Shown here piece after piece: positions 29,367-37,677 of a DNA stretch of 64,000 nt. Position numbers and translations under genes: made by a program. A model generated the notes under the pieces. It was not told the DNA's origin and did not search any database. It saw only the letters and a list, made by a program, of their open reading frames with translations. Positions within the stretch are counted from its first letter, which is position 1; each line of letters opens with the position of its first letter. The DNA is taken from contig NZ_CP034463.1 in assembly GCF_003955715.1 (NCBI RefSeq), positions 3,596,001 to 3,660,000 on the forward strand. The letters run 5' to 3'. Source of the stretch: Streptomyces aquilus (lineage in GTDB: Bacteria > Actinomycetota > Actinomycetes > Streptomycetales > Streptomycetaceae).

Positions 29367-32300
29367 TCAGCGCCCCCGAGCGTCGGTCGCCTCCATGGCC
29401 TCCAAGGGTTCGAGCGCCTCGCGGGTGCCGAGTCGGGCGAAGACGTCGTGCGCCTCCCGCTCGAACTCGCGTCCCGTCACGGTCCGGCCCTGGGCGAGTT
29501 CGGCGCGCGCCAGGTCCCGCAGGGTGCGGGCGCGCCACAGCGGCAGGTGCAGCGCGTCCCACAGCCCGAGGGCCCGGCGCAGGGTCTCGGTCGCCGACTC
29601 CCAGTCGGACGCGGCGAGATACCACTCGCCGAGGGTGCGCAGGACGAGGGCCTCGCCGAACATGTCCTGCCGCTTGCGGGTGATCTCCAGGCACCGGTCG
29701 AGCCGCCGCCGGGCCTCGGTCATCCGGCCCTGCCGGAACTCGGCCTTGGCGAGGGACTGGCTCGCGTACATGATGCCGTACGCGTCGTCCGTCTCCTCGA
29801 AGAGGGCGAGGGACTGCCGCAGCAGGGCCTCCGCGGCCGCCAGTTCGCCCCGCGCCCGGTGACACAGGCCCAGTGACCGCAGCGCGAGCGCCTCGCCATG
29901 CCGGTCCCGGGCGCTGACGTACAGGCGGTGGGCACGGGAGAGCGCCTCCCATGCCTCGTCGTCGCGGCCCTGTTCCCGGTGCACGAAGCCGATGCCGTAC
30001 AGCACATGGGCCATGGACGCGTGGTCCGCCGGCTCCCGGTACTGGTCGAGCGCCGCGGTCAGCAGGGGCAACGCCTCGTCGTAGCGGCCCTGTTCGCGCC
30101 GGGCCGCCCCCATGCCGGCCAGCGCGTCCGCCCGGCCGGTGCGTACGGACCGCTCCTCGAACAGCCGCAGCGCCAGGGCGAAGAACGCGTACGCCTCGTC
30201 CAGGCGGTCCTGTTCCAGGCGGAGCCGGCCCAGACCGTTCAGCAGCCAGGCCTCGCCCTCGATGTCCCCGGCCCGGCGTACCGCCGCCAAGGCCACGTCG
30301 TGGGAACGGGACCAGGCGTCGAACTGGTTGTAGAGGGCCACGGAGGCGGCCATGAGGGTGGCGGCGAGTTCACGGGCGGCGTCGGACATGCCGCGGTCGG
30401 CGCAGTGGATGACGGCGGCCAGCAGACACGGCAGCTCGGCCGCGAACCAGGCGGACGGCTCATCCGCGCCCCCGAAAACCCCACCCACACCGCGCACGAC
30501 CCCGCCCACGACCTCCGCAACCCCGCTCGCACCCGCCTCCGCCCCGACCAGGACCTCCGCACCCGTCTCCGGCCCACCCGCACCCCGCCCCACCCCGGCA
30601 TCCGCCCGCCCCGCCCCACCCGTGCCCGCGACCGGCAGGAGCCGTGACGCGCCTCCCGGGCCGTGGGCCGCGGCGAGGCGGGCCATCGTCAGCCAGCGGG
30701 CGACCAGTCTGCGTACCGCAGCCTCGCGGTCCTCCCGCGTCTCGTCGACGAGGCAGCGCTCGCGGGCGTACTCGCGCGCCAGGTCGTGGATCCGGTAGCG
30801 CGTCCGGCCCGTCCCGTCGGTGCCCACGACCTCCACGAAGTGGCAGTCCACGAGTTGTTCGACCGCGTCCTCCGCGTCGTCCTCACCCACGTCCAGGAGC
30901 GGCCCGGCGACCCACGCGGCGAAGTCGGGCAGGTCGATCAGGGCGAGGCGGCGCAGGGCGCGCTGCTCCTGCTTGTCCAGGTCCGCGTAGCCCATGCCGA
31001 GGCTCGCGCGCACCTCCAGGTCGCCCGCCTGTAGTTCGTCCAGTCGGCGGTGCTCATCCCGCAGGCGGGCCACCAGCCGCGCCGGCGTCCAGTGCGGGCG
31101 GGCGGCGAGACGGGCACCGGCGACCCGGACGGCGAGCGGCAGCCGGCCGCACAGCGTGACGATCTCGGCGGCCCGCTCGGGTTCCAGCGCGGTCCGGGCC
31201 GGTCCGGCCACGCGGGCCAGCAGATCCAGTGCCTCCCCTTCGGACGGCACCCCCAGATCGAGGTGGGCGGCGCCCTCCAGCGCGACCAGCCGGCGGCGGG
31301 CGGTGATCAGCACGGCCGAGCCGCCGCCCGGCGGGAGCAGCGGGCGCAGCGGGGCCTCGCTGACACCGTTGTCGAGGATGAGCAGGACCCGGCGGCGTGC
31401 GATGTGCGTGCGGTACAGCCCGAGGAGGTCCTCCTCGTCGCGTGCCGGGGTCTGCGGATCCACCCCGAGCGCGCGCAGCAGTCTGGCCAGGGCGTCCGCG
31501 GTCCGTACCGGCTCCGAGTCGGAGGCGCGCAGGTCCACGAAGAGCTGTCCGTCGGGGAAGAGCGCGGCGGTGCGATGGCCCACGTGGACGGCCAGAGCGG
31601 TCTTGCCGGTGCCCGAGCGGCCGGAGATCACCCCGATGGGCGGCGCGGTGCGCAGCGGGTCGCGCACCTTCTCCAGCAGTGCGGTGGCCCAGGCCGTCTG
31701 CTCGTCACGTCCGACGAAGTCGGCGGCGTCGGGCGGGAGTTGGGTGGGCACCGGCGGACGGGTGCCGGCGTCGGGCCGCTCGTCACGGCGGACCGCCGTG
31801 GTGTCCTCGTCCGCGCGCGGGGCGGCCGCCGCCGGTACGGGCACGGCTCTCCTCCCGGCGGGCGCGGCTCTGCGGGCCGTCGGCACTCCGAGCACCGCCG
31901 TGTCCGCCCGGAGCAGGGCCTGGTGCAGGGCCCGCAGTTCCGGGCCGGGGTCCGCGCCCAGTTCCGTACGGAGCAGCCGACGGCCCTCGTCATAGCAGCG
32001 CAGGGCGTCGGGCATCCGGCCGGAGCGGAACAGGGCGGTCATCAGCTGGCCGCGCGGGCGCTCCCGGAGGGGGTGGGCGGCGACATGGGCGACGAGTTCG
32101 GAGACGAGATCCGTGTGCCGGTCCAGGTCCAGCTCGGCGGAGAACCTGAACTCCTGTGCCTCCAGCCGGAGTTCCGTCAGGCGCAGCGCCTCGACCCGGG
32201 CGAAGGACTGGCCGAGCCCTTCCAGGGCGTCCCGGCCGCGCCACAGGCGCGACGCCGCCTGAAGAAGCTCGACGGCCTCCTCGGCCCGCCCGGCGACGGC

Positions 32301-32699
32301 CGCCTCCCGGCCGGCCGCGAACGCCGCCTCGAAGCGCCGGGCGTCCACGGCGGCGGGCGGGAACTCGGCGACGTAGCCGGGGGTCCGGGTGCGGATGGCC
32401 TCCGCACCCTCGGTACCGGCCAGGGCTCGGCGCAGTCCGGAGACGTGCGAGGCGACGAGCGCCCGCGCGGTGGCGGGCGGCTCCTCCTCCCAGACCAGAT
32501 CGACCAGCCGCTCCACGGACAGCACCTCACCGAGACGCACGACGAGAGCCGCGAGGATCGCGGTCGGTTTGGGACCGTTCAACGCGATCCGGTGTCCCCC
32601 GCGCAACACCTCGACCGGACCCAGAAGGCAAACGTCCACCGCGTCCCCCGATCTCACGTCCTGGAGCCGGGGACCGTGCCGGCCCCCACTGACACTCAC
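29367..32699 (-). CDS. AfsR/SARP-family regulator (DNA-binding, BTAD, NB-ARC, TPR)
   Basis: 1110 residues. An OmpR-type DNA-binding domain (22-100; VCLLGPVEVLRGG) and BTAD (about 105-255) are followed by an NB-ARC ATPase (340-600; P-loop GRSGTGKTAL with Lys366, VLLILDNGVSE) and C-terminal TPRs (about 780-1090; repeated ARREQGRYDEALPLL-type units). A low-complexity Gly/Ala/Val linker near 700-745 is encoded by a biased stretch. Family members activate secondary metabolism or stress genes and bind direct heptamers; four such heptamers lie 97-136 bp upstream of its start. GTG 32699 overlaps its own ribosome site, so a later GTG (32636, giving MDVCLLGPVEV) is possible. Confidence 0.9.
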   Translation of the reverse strand: MSVSGGRHGPRLQDVRSGDAVDVCLLGPVEVLRGGHRIALNGPKPTAILAALVVRLGEVLSVERLVDLVWEEEPPATARALVASHVSGLRRALAGTEGAEAIRTRTPGYVAEFPPAAVDARRFEAAFAAGREAAVAGRAEEAVELLQAASRLWRGRDALEGLGQSFARVEALRLTELRLEAQEFRFSAELDLDRHTDLVSELVAHVAAHPLRERPRGQLMTALFRSGRMPDALRCYDEGRRLLRTELGADPGPELRALHQALLRADTAVLGVPTARRAAPAGRRAVPVPAAAAPRADEDTTAVRRDERPDAGTRPPVPTQLPPDAADFVGRDEQTAWATALLEKVRDPLRTAPPIGVISGRSGTGKTALAVHVGHRTAALFPDGQLFVDLRASDSEPVRTADALARLLRALGVDPQTPARDEEDLLGLYRTHIARRRVLLILDNGVSEAPLRPLLPPGGGSAVLITARRRLVALEGAAHLDLGVPSEGEALDLLARVAGPARTALEPERAAEIVTLCGRLPLAVRVAGARLAARPHWTPARLVARLRDEHRRLDELQAGDLEVRASLGMGYADLDKQEQRALRRLALIDLPDFAAWVAGPLLDVGEDDAEDAVEQLVDCHFVEVVGTDGTGRTRYRIHDLAREYARERCLVDETREDREAAVRRLVARWLTMARLAAAHGPGGASRLLPVAGTGGAGRADAGVGRGAGGPETGAEVLVGAEAGASGVAEVVGGVVRGVGGVFGGADEPSAWFAAELPCLLAAVIHCADRGMSDAARELAATLMAASVALYNQFDAWSRSHDVALAAVRRAGDIEGEAWLLNGLGRLRLEQDRLDEAYAFFALALRLFEERSVRTGRADALAGMGAARREQGRYDEALPLLTAALDQYREPADHASMAHVLYGIGFVHREQGRDDEAWEALSRAHRLYVSARDRHGEALALRSLGLCHRARGELAAAEALLRQSLALFEETDDAYGIMYASQSLAKAEFRQGRMTEARRRLDRCLEITRKRQDMFGEALVLRTLGEWYLAASDWESATETLRRALGLWDALHLPLWRARTLRDLARAELAQGRTVTGREFEREAHDVFARLGTREALEPLEAMEATDARGR

Positions 32700-32795
32700 C
32701 TCCGCCCGCGGACCGCGGGTTGCACGGCTGACCGATGTGACGGAAGGGGTGTCCGGAATTCATCGGTCCGCAGGTACGGGTGGCGCGTTCCCGGC

Positions 32796-32835
32796 CCTGC
32801 ATGCGTCCTGCAGAAGATCTGCATCGATCCTGCAA
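32796..32835. promoter_or_regulatory. Four direct heptamers at 11-bp spacing (SARP-type site)
   Basis: CCTGCAT (32796), CCTGCAG (32807), TCTGCAT (32818) and CCTGCAA (32829) repeat on the + strand every 11 bp, one helical turn, which is the architecture of SARP/AfsR sites. They lie between the divergent AfsR-type gene and the dipeptidase. For the rightward gene the last repeat ends 8 bp before position 32844, where a -10 would place initiation at or near the GTG at 32858. Confidence 0.75.
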
Positions 32836-32857
32836 CGCCCGCCGCGACGCTGTGAGC

Positions 32858-33523
32858 GTGACGGACATCATCCTGCTCTCGGACCCCCGGGTCGCCGCCA
32901 CGCGTGTCACCGACAACGGTGAACCCCTGGTCGACGCCCGGGAGTTCGCCGCCCTGCGGGTCGACACGCGGAAGACCGACGACGACGGCTCGTACGCGCA
33001 TCTGCGGGCCGACGTACTGCGCCGGCTGCTGCTCGCACAGGAGGCGCTGCCCCACGGCGTCCGCCTGCTGATGGTGGAGGGCTTCCGGCCGCCCGCCCTG
33101 CAACACCGCTACTTCGAGGAGTACGCGGCGGCGCTGCGCCTGGCGCACCCGGACGCCGGCCCGGCCCGGATCCGGGAGCTGGCCAGCGCGTACATCTCGC
33201 CCCCGGAGGTCGCCCCGCACGTCAGCGGCGGCGCGGTGGATCTGACGCTGTGCACGGCCGACGGCGCCGAACTGCCGCTCGGAACGGAGGTCAACGCCAC
33301 CCCCGAGGAGAGCGCGGGCGGTTGCCGCACCGCCGCGCTCAACATCGACGCCGAGGCCCGTGCCCACCGGGCGGCGATGGGCCGCGCCATGACGGCCGCG
33401 GGGTTCGTCAACTACCCCACCGAGTGGTGGCACTGGTCGTACGGGGACCGGTACTGGGCGCTCCTGACCGAAGCGCCGACGGCCAAGTACGGGCCCGCCG
33501 CCCTGAGCCCCACCACAGTCTGA
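32858..33523 (+). CDS. VanX-type D-alanyl-D-alanine dipeptidase
   Basis: 221 residues from GTG 32858 (GTG 32852 also possible; neither has a ribosome site, suggesting a leaderless transcript). Zinc ligands of the VanX family are visible: His and Asp in HVSGGAVDLTL, catalytic Glu in YPTEWWHWSYGD and the second His there; the Arg of VEGFRPPALQ stabilises the transition state. No signal peptide, so it acts in the cytoplasm, where it could cut D-Ala-D-Ala or recycled wall dipeptides. First gene of the rightward arm, next to the heptamer site; 25 bp before the sigma factor. Confidence 0.85.
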   Translation: MTDIILLSDPRVAATRVTDNGEPLVDAREFAALRVDTRKTDDDGSYAHLRADVLRRLLLAQEALPHGVRLLMVEGFRPPALQHRYFEEYAAALRLAHPDAGPARIRELASAYISPPEVAPHVSGGAVDLTLCTADGAELPLGTEVNATPEESAGGCRTAALNIDAEARAHRAAMGRAMTAAGFVNYPTEWWHWSYGDRYWALLTEAPTAKYGPAALSPTTV

Positions 33524-33548
33524 GACAGCCGGATTCCGGGGGAACACC

Positions 33549-34055
33549 GTGCAGAACACCACCACCGACCACATGACCGCCGCCGAGTTCGACGAGGCGT
33601 TCACCGCCGTGATGCCGAAGCTGCGGCGCCGGCTGCTGGCGCTGACCGGCAATCCGCACGACGCCGACGACCTGCTGCAGGAGACGTACCTGAGACTCTC
33701 CCGCCGGGCCCGGGCACGCACCCTGGCGCGTCAGCAGCAGCCGTACGCCTACACCTGCGCGGCGGCGCTGAACCTGCTGCGCGACCTGTGGCGGCACCCC
33801 TCGCGCCAGGAGCGCTGCACCGACCGGCTGCCGGAACACGGCTGGGACGGCGGCTTCGCGAGCAGGGAGGCCGAGGCGGTGGCGGCGGCGCTGCTGAGCG
33901 GGCTGTCCCCCAAGGAGGCGGCGGCCGTGATCCTGGTCGACATCGAGGGCCTGACCCACGACATGGCGGGGGAACGGCTCGGCGCACACCGCGGCACGGT
34001 GCAGCGCAACCGGATGCGCGGCCTCGCCAAGATCCGCGCCGCGCTCGCCGCGTAG
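33549..34055 (+). CDS. ECF-like RNA polymerase sigma factor
   Basis: 168 residues from GTG 33549 (GGGGGAA upstream). Region 2 is visible (LLALTGNPHDADDLLQETYLRLSRR split by the core D-D-L-L-Q-E), and region 4 has LSPKEAAAVILVDIEGLTHD and the recognition helix GAHRGTVQRNRMRG. No anti-sigma gene is adjacent. It is placed between the dipeptidase and the exported hydrolases, so it may drive the island or couple it to envelope stress. Target promoters unknown. Confidence 0.82.
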   Translation: MQNTTTDHMTAAEFDEAFTAVMPKLRRRLLALTGNPHDADDLLQETYLRLSRRARARTLARQQQPYAYTCAAALNLLRDLWRHPSRQERCTDRLPEHGWDGGFASREAEAVAAALLSGLSPKEAAAVILVDIEGLTHDMAGERLGAHRGTVQRNRMRGLAKIRAALAA

Positions 34056-34243
34056 GAGGCCGAGCCCGCCGCCCAGGAACCGGCCACCGCACCGCCCCAC
34101 CCACACGCGGACCACCGCACCGCCCCGCACACACGGACCGCCGCACCATCCACCGCACCGGACGCCACCGACCCGTACCGCACCCATGCATTCGCGCACC
34201 CATGCACCCGCGCACCCGCGCACCCACCACCCGAGGGGGACCC
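34056..34243. other. C-rich, G-poor intergenic stretch
   Basis: 188 bp rich in CAC/CCG words with strong strand asymmetry, including near-repeats of GCGCACCC and two copies of GCACCCATGCA. No ORF with family similarity and no clear promoter was found. It separates the sigma factor from the NlpC/P60 gene and ends in the GAGGGGG ribosome site of that gene. Confidence 0.5.
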
Positions 34244-35119
34244 ATGCGTCGCACCCACCGCACGCTCGCGACGGCAGGAGGGCTGCTGCTCGCCACCGCA
34301 TTGACCTGTACCGGTACGGCCACGGCCGCCTCGGCACCGGCCGCCTCGGCGGACGTGTCCGCCGCCGGCTGCCGTCCCCTGGCGGACGCACCCGCCCAGG
34401 CACAGGCGATCGTCAACGCCGCGTGCTCACAGATCGGGGTGCCGTACTCGTGGGGCGGCGGCTCCATCCACGGGCCGACGTACGGTCAGGACTATCCCGG
34501 CGGCGGCCCCGGCGCCCACGACAGCCAGGTCAAGGGCTTCGACTGCTCGCACCTCGTGCAGTACGCGGCCTGGCAGGGAGCGGGCATCGCCCTGCCCGAG
34601 GGGACGTGGAACCAGGCCCGGTGGAGCGAGGCCACCGCCCGGTTCACCCGCGCCCAGGGGATCGCGCCCTTGCAGCCCGGCGATCTGCTGCTGTGGGGCT
34701 CGAACCCGGCCGACCTCGGCAGCGTCCACCACATCGCCGTCTACCTCGGCAACGGCAAGATGGTCGAGGCCCGGGAGTCCGGGACGCTCGTGATGGTCAG
34801 CGACGTCCGGCTGAACTCCGAGTACGCGGGGGCCCTGCGCATCACCGGCGCCCAGCAGCCGCCCGAGGGCACCAAACGGTTCATGACCTGGGGCTCCGAT
34901 GTGGCCCTCCGTCCCGACCCCAGCCTCCAGCAGCCGCCCGTGGCCCGGCTGCCCGGCCCGACGGCCGTGGACGTCCTCTGCCAGAAGCACGGACAGATGA
35001 TCACCGCCGAGGGCTACACCAACGACGCCTGGTCGTACCTGCCCAAGTACAAGGCGTGGATCTCGAACATCTACATCAACGACCCGGCGGCCTGGCTGCC
35101 CGGGGTCCGCGAGTGCTGA
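34244..35119 (+). CDS. Secreted NlpC/P60 endopeptidase with C-terminal SH3-like module
   Basis: 291 residues from ATG 34244 (GAGGGGG upstream). Signal peptide (GGLLLATALTCTGTATA), then an NlpC/P60 domain: GVPYSWGGG, catalytic Cys in KGFDCSHLVQYA, His in VHHIAVYLG. Such enzymes cut gamma-D-Glu-diaminopimelate bonds in peptidoglycan stems. The C-terminal module (about 210-291) has FMTWGSDVALRPDP, LPGPTAVDVLCQKHG, EGYTNDAWSYLP and ISNIYINDPAAWLPGV, ending in Cys. The same module ends the M23 and serine-hydrolase proteins. Confidence 0.9.
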   Translation: MRRTHRTLATAGGLLLATALTCTGTATAASAPAASADVSAAGCRPLADAPAQAQAIVNAACSQIGVPYSWGGGSIHGPTYGQDYPGGGPGAHDSQVKGFDCSHLVQYAAWQGAGIALPEGTWNQARWSEATARFTRAQGIAPLQPGDLLLWGSNPADLGSVHHIAVYLGNGKMVEARESGTLVMVSDVRLNSEYAGALRITGAQQPPEGTKRFMTWGSDVALRPDPSLQQPPVARLPGPTAVDVLCQKHGQMITAEGYTNDAWSYLPKYKAWISNIYINDPAAWLPGVREC

Positions 35120-35187
35120 CCGGCCGTTTCCCGCACCTCCGTCCCGATCCGCACACCGCTCATCCCACCCATGAAGGAGACACCGCC

Positions 35188-35961
35188 ATGCGCGTACTGA
35201 AGCGCACCAAGCCCATAGGCCTGCTCGTCGCCGCGGTCGCCGCTGCCGGGCTGGTCCCGCTCGCGGCCGGCCAGGCCGCCGCCGCCCCGCCCGCCAAGGC
35301 CGCCGCCTACGCCGGTTCCTGCCCGGCGGCCGGCACGGTCACCCAGGGGTGGAGCTCCGGCCACGACGGCGTCGACATCGCCAACAGCCGCGGTACCTCG
35401 ATCTACTCCACCGGACCCGGCACCGTCATCGCCTCCGGCCCCGCCAGCGGCTACGGCCAGTGGATCCGCATCCGGCACGACGACGGCACCATCACCGAGT
35501 ACGGCCACATGTACGAGCGTCTCGTCTCCGTGAACCAGCGGGTCGACAGCGGCCAGCTGATCGCGCTCATGGGCTCCGAGGGCGACTCCACCGGGCCGCA
35601 CCTGCACCTCAGGGTGTACGCCTCCACGTCCGCCACCCGGGGCGTGGACCCCGTCCCCTATCTCAACGAGCGCGGTGTGAACCTGCCGTGCACCCCGGGC
35701 AGCGGAACGCCCGGCACCAACTTCACCACCTGGGGCACCTCGGTACGGGTGCGCACCGACGCCCGGCTGAACGCGGCGGTCGTGCGCACGCTGACCGGGC
35801 CGACGGCGGTCAACGTGCAGTGCCAGAAGCACGGCGACGTGGTCAACGCCGAGGGCTACACCAACGACGCCTGGTCCTTCGTCCCGGCGCTCGGCGGCTA
35901 CATCTCCAACATCTACATCGACCACCCCGCCTCCTGGCTGCCGGGGGTACCGACATGCTGA
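35188..35961 (+). CDS. Secreted M23 metallopeptidase with C-terminal SH3-like module
   Basis: 257 residues from ATG 35188 (GAAGGAG). Signal peptide, then an M23 (LytM-type) domain with all zinc and catalytic motifs: H-x3-D in HDGVDIAN, EYGHMYE and HLHLRV. It probably cuts peptidoglycan cross-bridges or stems. The C-terminal module (about 175-257) has TTWGTSVRVRTDARL, LTGPTAVNVQCQKHG, EGYTNDAWSFVP, ISNIYIDHPASWLPGV and a terminal Cys, closely matching the NlpC/P60 protein. Stop overlaps the next start by 7 bp. Confidence 0.92.
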   Translation: MRVLKRTKPIGLLVAAVAAAGLVPLAAGQAAAAPPAKAAAYAGSCPAAGTVTQGWSSGHDGVDIANSRGTSIYSTGPGTVIASGPASGYGQWIRIRHDDGTITEYGHMYERLVSVNQRVDSGQLIALMGSEGDSTGPHLHLRVYASTSATRGVDPVPYLNERGVNLPCTPGSGTPGTNFTTWGTSVRVRTDARLNAAVVRTLTGPTAVNVQCQKHGDVVNAEGYTNDAWSFVPALGGYISNIYIDHPASWLPGVPTC

Positions 35962-36374
35962 CCGGCATCCTGAGCCGTTCCCACGCCGGTACGAGAGGGG
36001 TCGCGGCGGTGGCCCTGGCCGCCGGGCTGCTCCTCTCCCCCGGCCTCACCTCGTCCGCGTGGGCCGCCGACTCGGCGCCCTGCACCCCCGACCCCGACTA
36101 CCGGGGGCTGTACCGCTGCCCGATCTGGGGCACGGACGTCAACCTGCGTTCCCGTCCCGATCCGGAGGCCCAGGTCGTCGCCACGTCGCCGCCCGGCGGC
36201 TGGCTGCTGGCGGAGTGCCAGGTCAAGGGGGGTCGCGCGACCTACGGCGGCTACTCGCACACCTGGTGGGTCAAGGCCCCGGCGCGAGGCGCGGTCCCGG
36301 CCACGTACATGAGCGAGATCTTCCTCGTCGGCGGCGGCGACGACGAGCCGGACTCGGGCCTGCCGGTCTGCTGA
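35955..36374 (+). CDS. Secreted stand-alone SH3-like protein (island)
   Basis: 139 residues; the start overlaps the M23 stop, with GGGGG before it, so translation is coupled. Signal peptide (AAVALAAGLLLSPGLTSSAWA), then CPIWGTDVNLRSRPDPEAQ, LLAECQVKGGRATYGGYSHT, WWVKAPARG and a C-terminal acidic loop ending LPVC. It is the module of the neighbouring hydrolases without a catalytic domain, perhaps a free wall-binding partner or competitor. A strong terminator follows. Confidence 0.8.
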   Translation: MLTGILSRSHAGTRGVAAVALAAGLLLSPGLTSSAWAADSAPCTPDPDYRGLYRCPIWGTDVNLRSRPDPEAQVVATSPPGGWLLAECQVKGGRATYGGYSHTWWVKAPARGAVPATYMSEIFLVGGGDDEPDSGLPVC

Positions 36375-36380
36375 CCGGTT

Positions 36381-36415
36381 GAGAGCGCCGAGGAGCCCGT
36401 CTCCTCGGCGCTCTC
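36381..36415 (+). terminator. Strong terminator after the SH3-only gene
   Basis: GAGAGCGCCGAGGAG (36381-36395) pairs perfectly over 15 bp with 36401-36415 around a 5-nt loop, 6 bp past the stop. It separates the NlpC/M23/SH3 transcript from the serine-hydrolase gene, which would then need its own promoter or readthrough. Confidence 0.8.
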
Positions 36416-36465
36416 GTGCTCCTCCCCACCCCCAACCCCACTTCCCCCCTATCCCGAGGACGACC

Positions 36466-37662
36466 ATGACGACCTTGAACCGCGCACGGGGCGCGCTGCG
36501 GGCGGGCGTGCTGACCGCCGCCCTCGCGGCGCTGCTGTGCGGCACCGCGACGACCATGTCCGCCGCCTCCGCCGAGTCCCCCTCGGCGCGCCCGGCGTCG
36601 GCCCGGGCCGACGTGCCGGCCGGGGTGACGGCGGGCGTCGCCGTCTTCGACCGCCAGACCGGCACCTTCACCGAACAGCTGAACACCGCCGCACAGTTCA
36701 GGTCGGCGTCCGTGGTGAAGCTGCTGATCGCCCTGGACGTGCTCTGGAACCGCGGCCCCGACGCCCTGCCGGCCAGCGACCGGGCCAGGATCGACACCAT
36801 GCTGCGCGGCAGCGACGACGACGCCGCGAGCACGTTCTGGTCGAACAACGGCTCAGGCGCGATCGTCGACCGGATGGTCACCCGGCTCGGCCTGACCGAC
36901 ACCGCCCGGCCGCCGTCCACCCACCCCGGCTACTGGGGCTACACCGCCCTCTCGGCCCGCGACACCGTGAAGATCTACCGCTATCTGCTGGACTCCGCCC
37001 CGGCGGCGACCCGCGACTACGTCCTCGGCGACCTGCGGCGGTCCACCCGCTGCGCCACCGACGGCTACGACCAGCACTTCGGCATCGCCGGCTCCTTCAA
37101 CCGGCCCTGGGCCGTCAAGCAGGGCTGGTCGGGCTTCAGTTCGGGCGGCTGCACGGCACCGGCCACGACGGCCGCGAAGGCGGCCCGGACCGGTGAGGCA
37201 CCGGCGGGAACGGCCGCCCGGACGCCGGCGGTCGCCGACGCCGTGGATCTCACCCGCCCGGCACTGCACACGACGGGTGTGGTGGGCGCGGGCGACCGCT
37301 CCATCGTGGCGGTCTTCACCCTGCACCCCAGCGGAACGTCCTACGGCAAGGCCTACACCGACATCGGGCGGCTGACCCGTTCACTGAACGTCCCCGGCGC
37401 CGCCCGCCCCGCCGGTACCTGGGTCGGCACCTGGGGCAGCGGGGTCCGGGTGCGCACCGAGGCGACGACCGCCTCCGGCGCGGTCACCACCCTGCCCGCC
37501 GGAGCCGAGGTCCTGGTCGGCTGCCAGAAGCGCGGCGAGCAGGTCAGCCAGCCGCCCTACGTCAACGACTGGTGGGCCCGACTGCCGCAGTACGGCGGCT
37601 ACATGACCAACATCTATCTCAGCGTGCCGGAGAACCAGGTGCCCGGAGTGCCGGTGTGCTGA
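36466..37662 (+). CDS. Secreted serine hydrolase (beta-lactamase/DD-peptidase fold) with SH3-like module
   Basis: 398 residues from ATG 36466 (GAGGA upstream). Signal peptide, then a penicillin-recognising fold: S-x-x-K in RSASVVKLLIAL, S-D-D in RGSDDDAASTFW where SDN or SxN is usual, and VKQGWSGF where KTG is expected. A Glu-x-x-x-Asn omega loop is not evident, so a true beta-lactamase is less likely than a DD-peptidase-like or degenerate enzyme. The C-terminal module (about 315-398) has GTWGSGVRVRTEAT, VGCQKRGEQVSQ, YMTNIYLSVPENQVPGV and a final Cys. Confidence 0.82.
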   Translation: MTTLNRARGALRAGVLTAALAALLCGTATTMSAASAESPSARPASARADVPAGVTAGVAVFDRQTGTFTEQLNTAAQFRSASVVKLLIALDVLWNRGPDALPASDRARIDTMLRGSDDDAASTFWSNNGSGAIVDRMVTRLGLTDTARPPSTHPGYWGYTALSARDTVKIYRYLLDSAPAATRDYVLGDLRRSTRCATDGYDQHFGIAGSFNRPWAVKQGWSGFSSGGCTAPATTAAKAARTGEAPAGTAARTPAVADAVDLTRPALHTTGVVGAGDRSIVAVFTLHPSGTSYGKAYTDIGRLTRSLNVPGAARPAGTWVGTWGSGVRVRTEATTASGAVTTLPAGAEVLVGCQKRGEQVSQPPYVNDWWARLPQYGGYMTNIYLSVPENQVPGVPVC

Positions 37663-37677
37663 CGCGCCCCGGAACGG

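Noticed and set aside
29367..32699. NB-ARC/TPR protein as an NLR-type (Avs or STAND) defence gene
   Set aside because: The N-terminal OmpR-type DNA-binding domain plus BTAD makes it an AfsR-type transcription regulator, and no effector domain is present.
34056..34243. CRISPR-like or tandem repeat array
   Set aside because: Words such as GCGCACCC recur but without constant repeat length or unique spacers.
34244..37662. Island as a phage lysis cassette
   Set aside because: Each hydrolase has its own signal peptide and the genes lack holin, structural or integrase neighbours.
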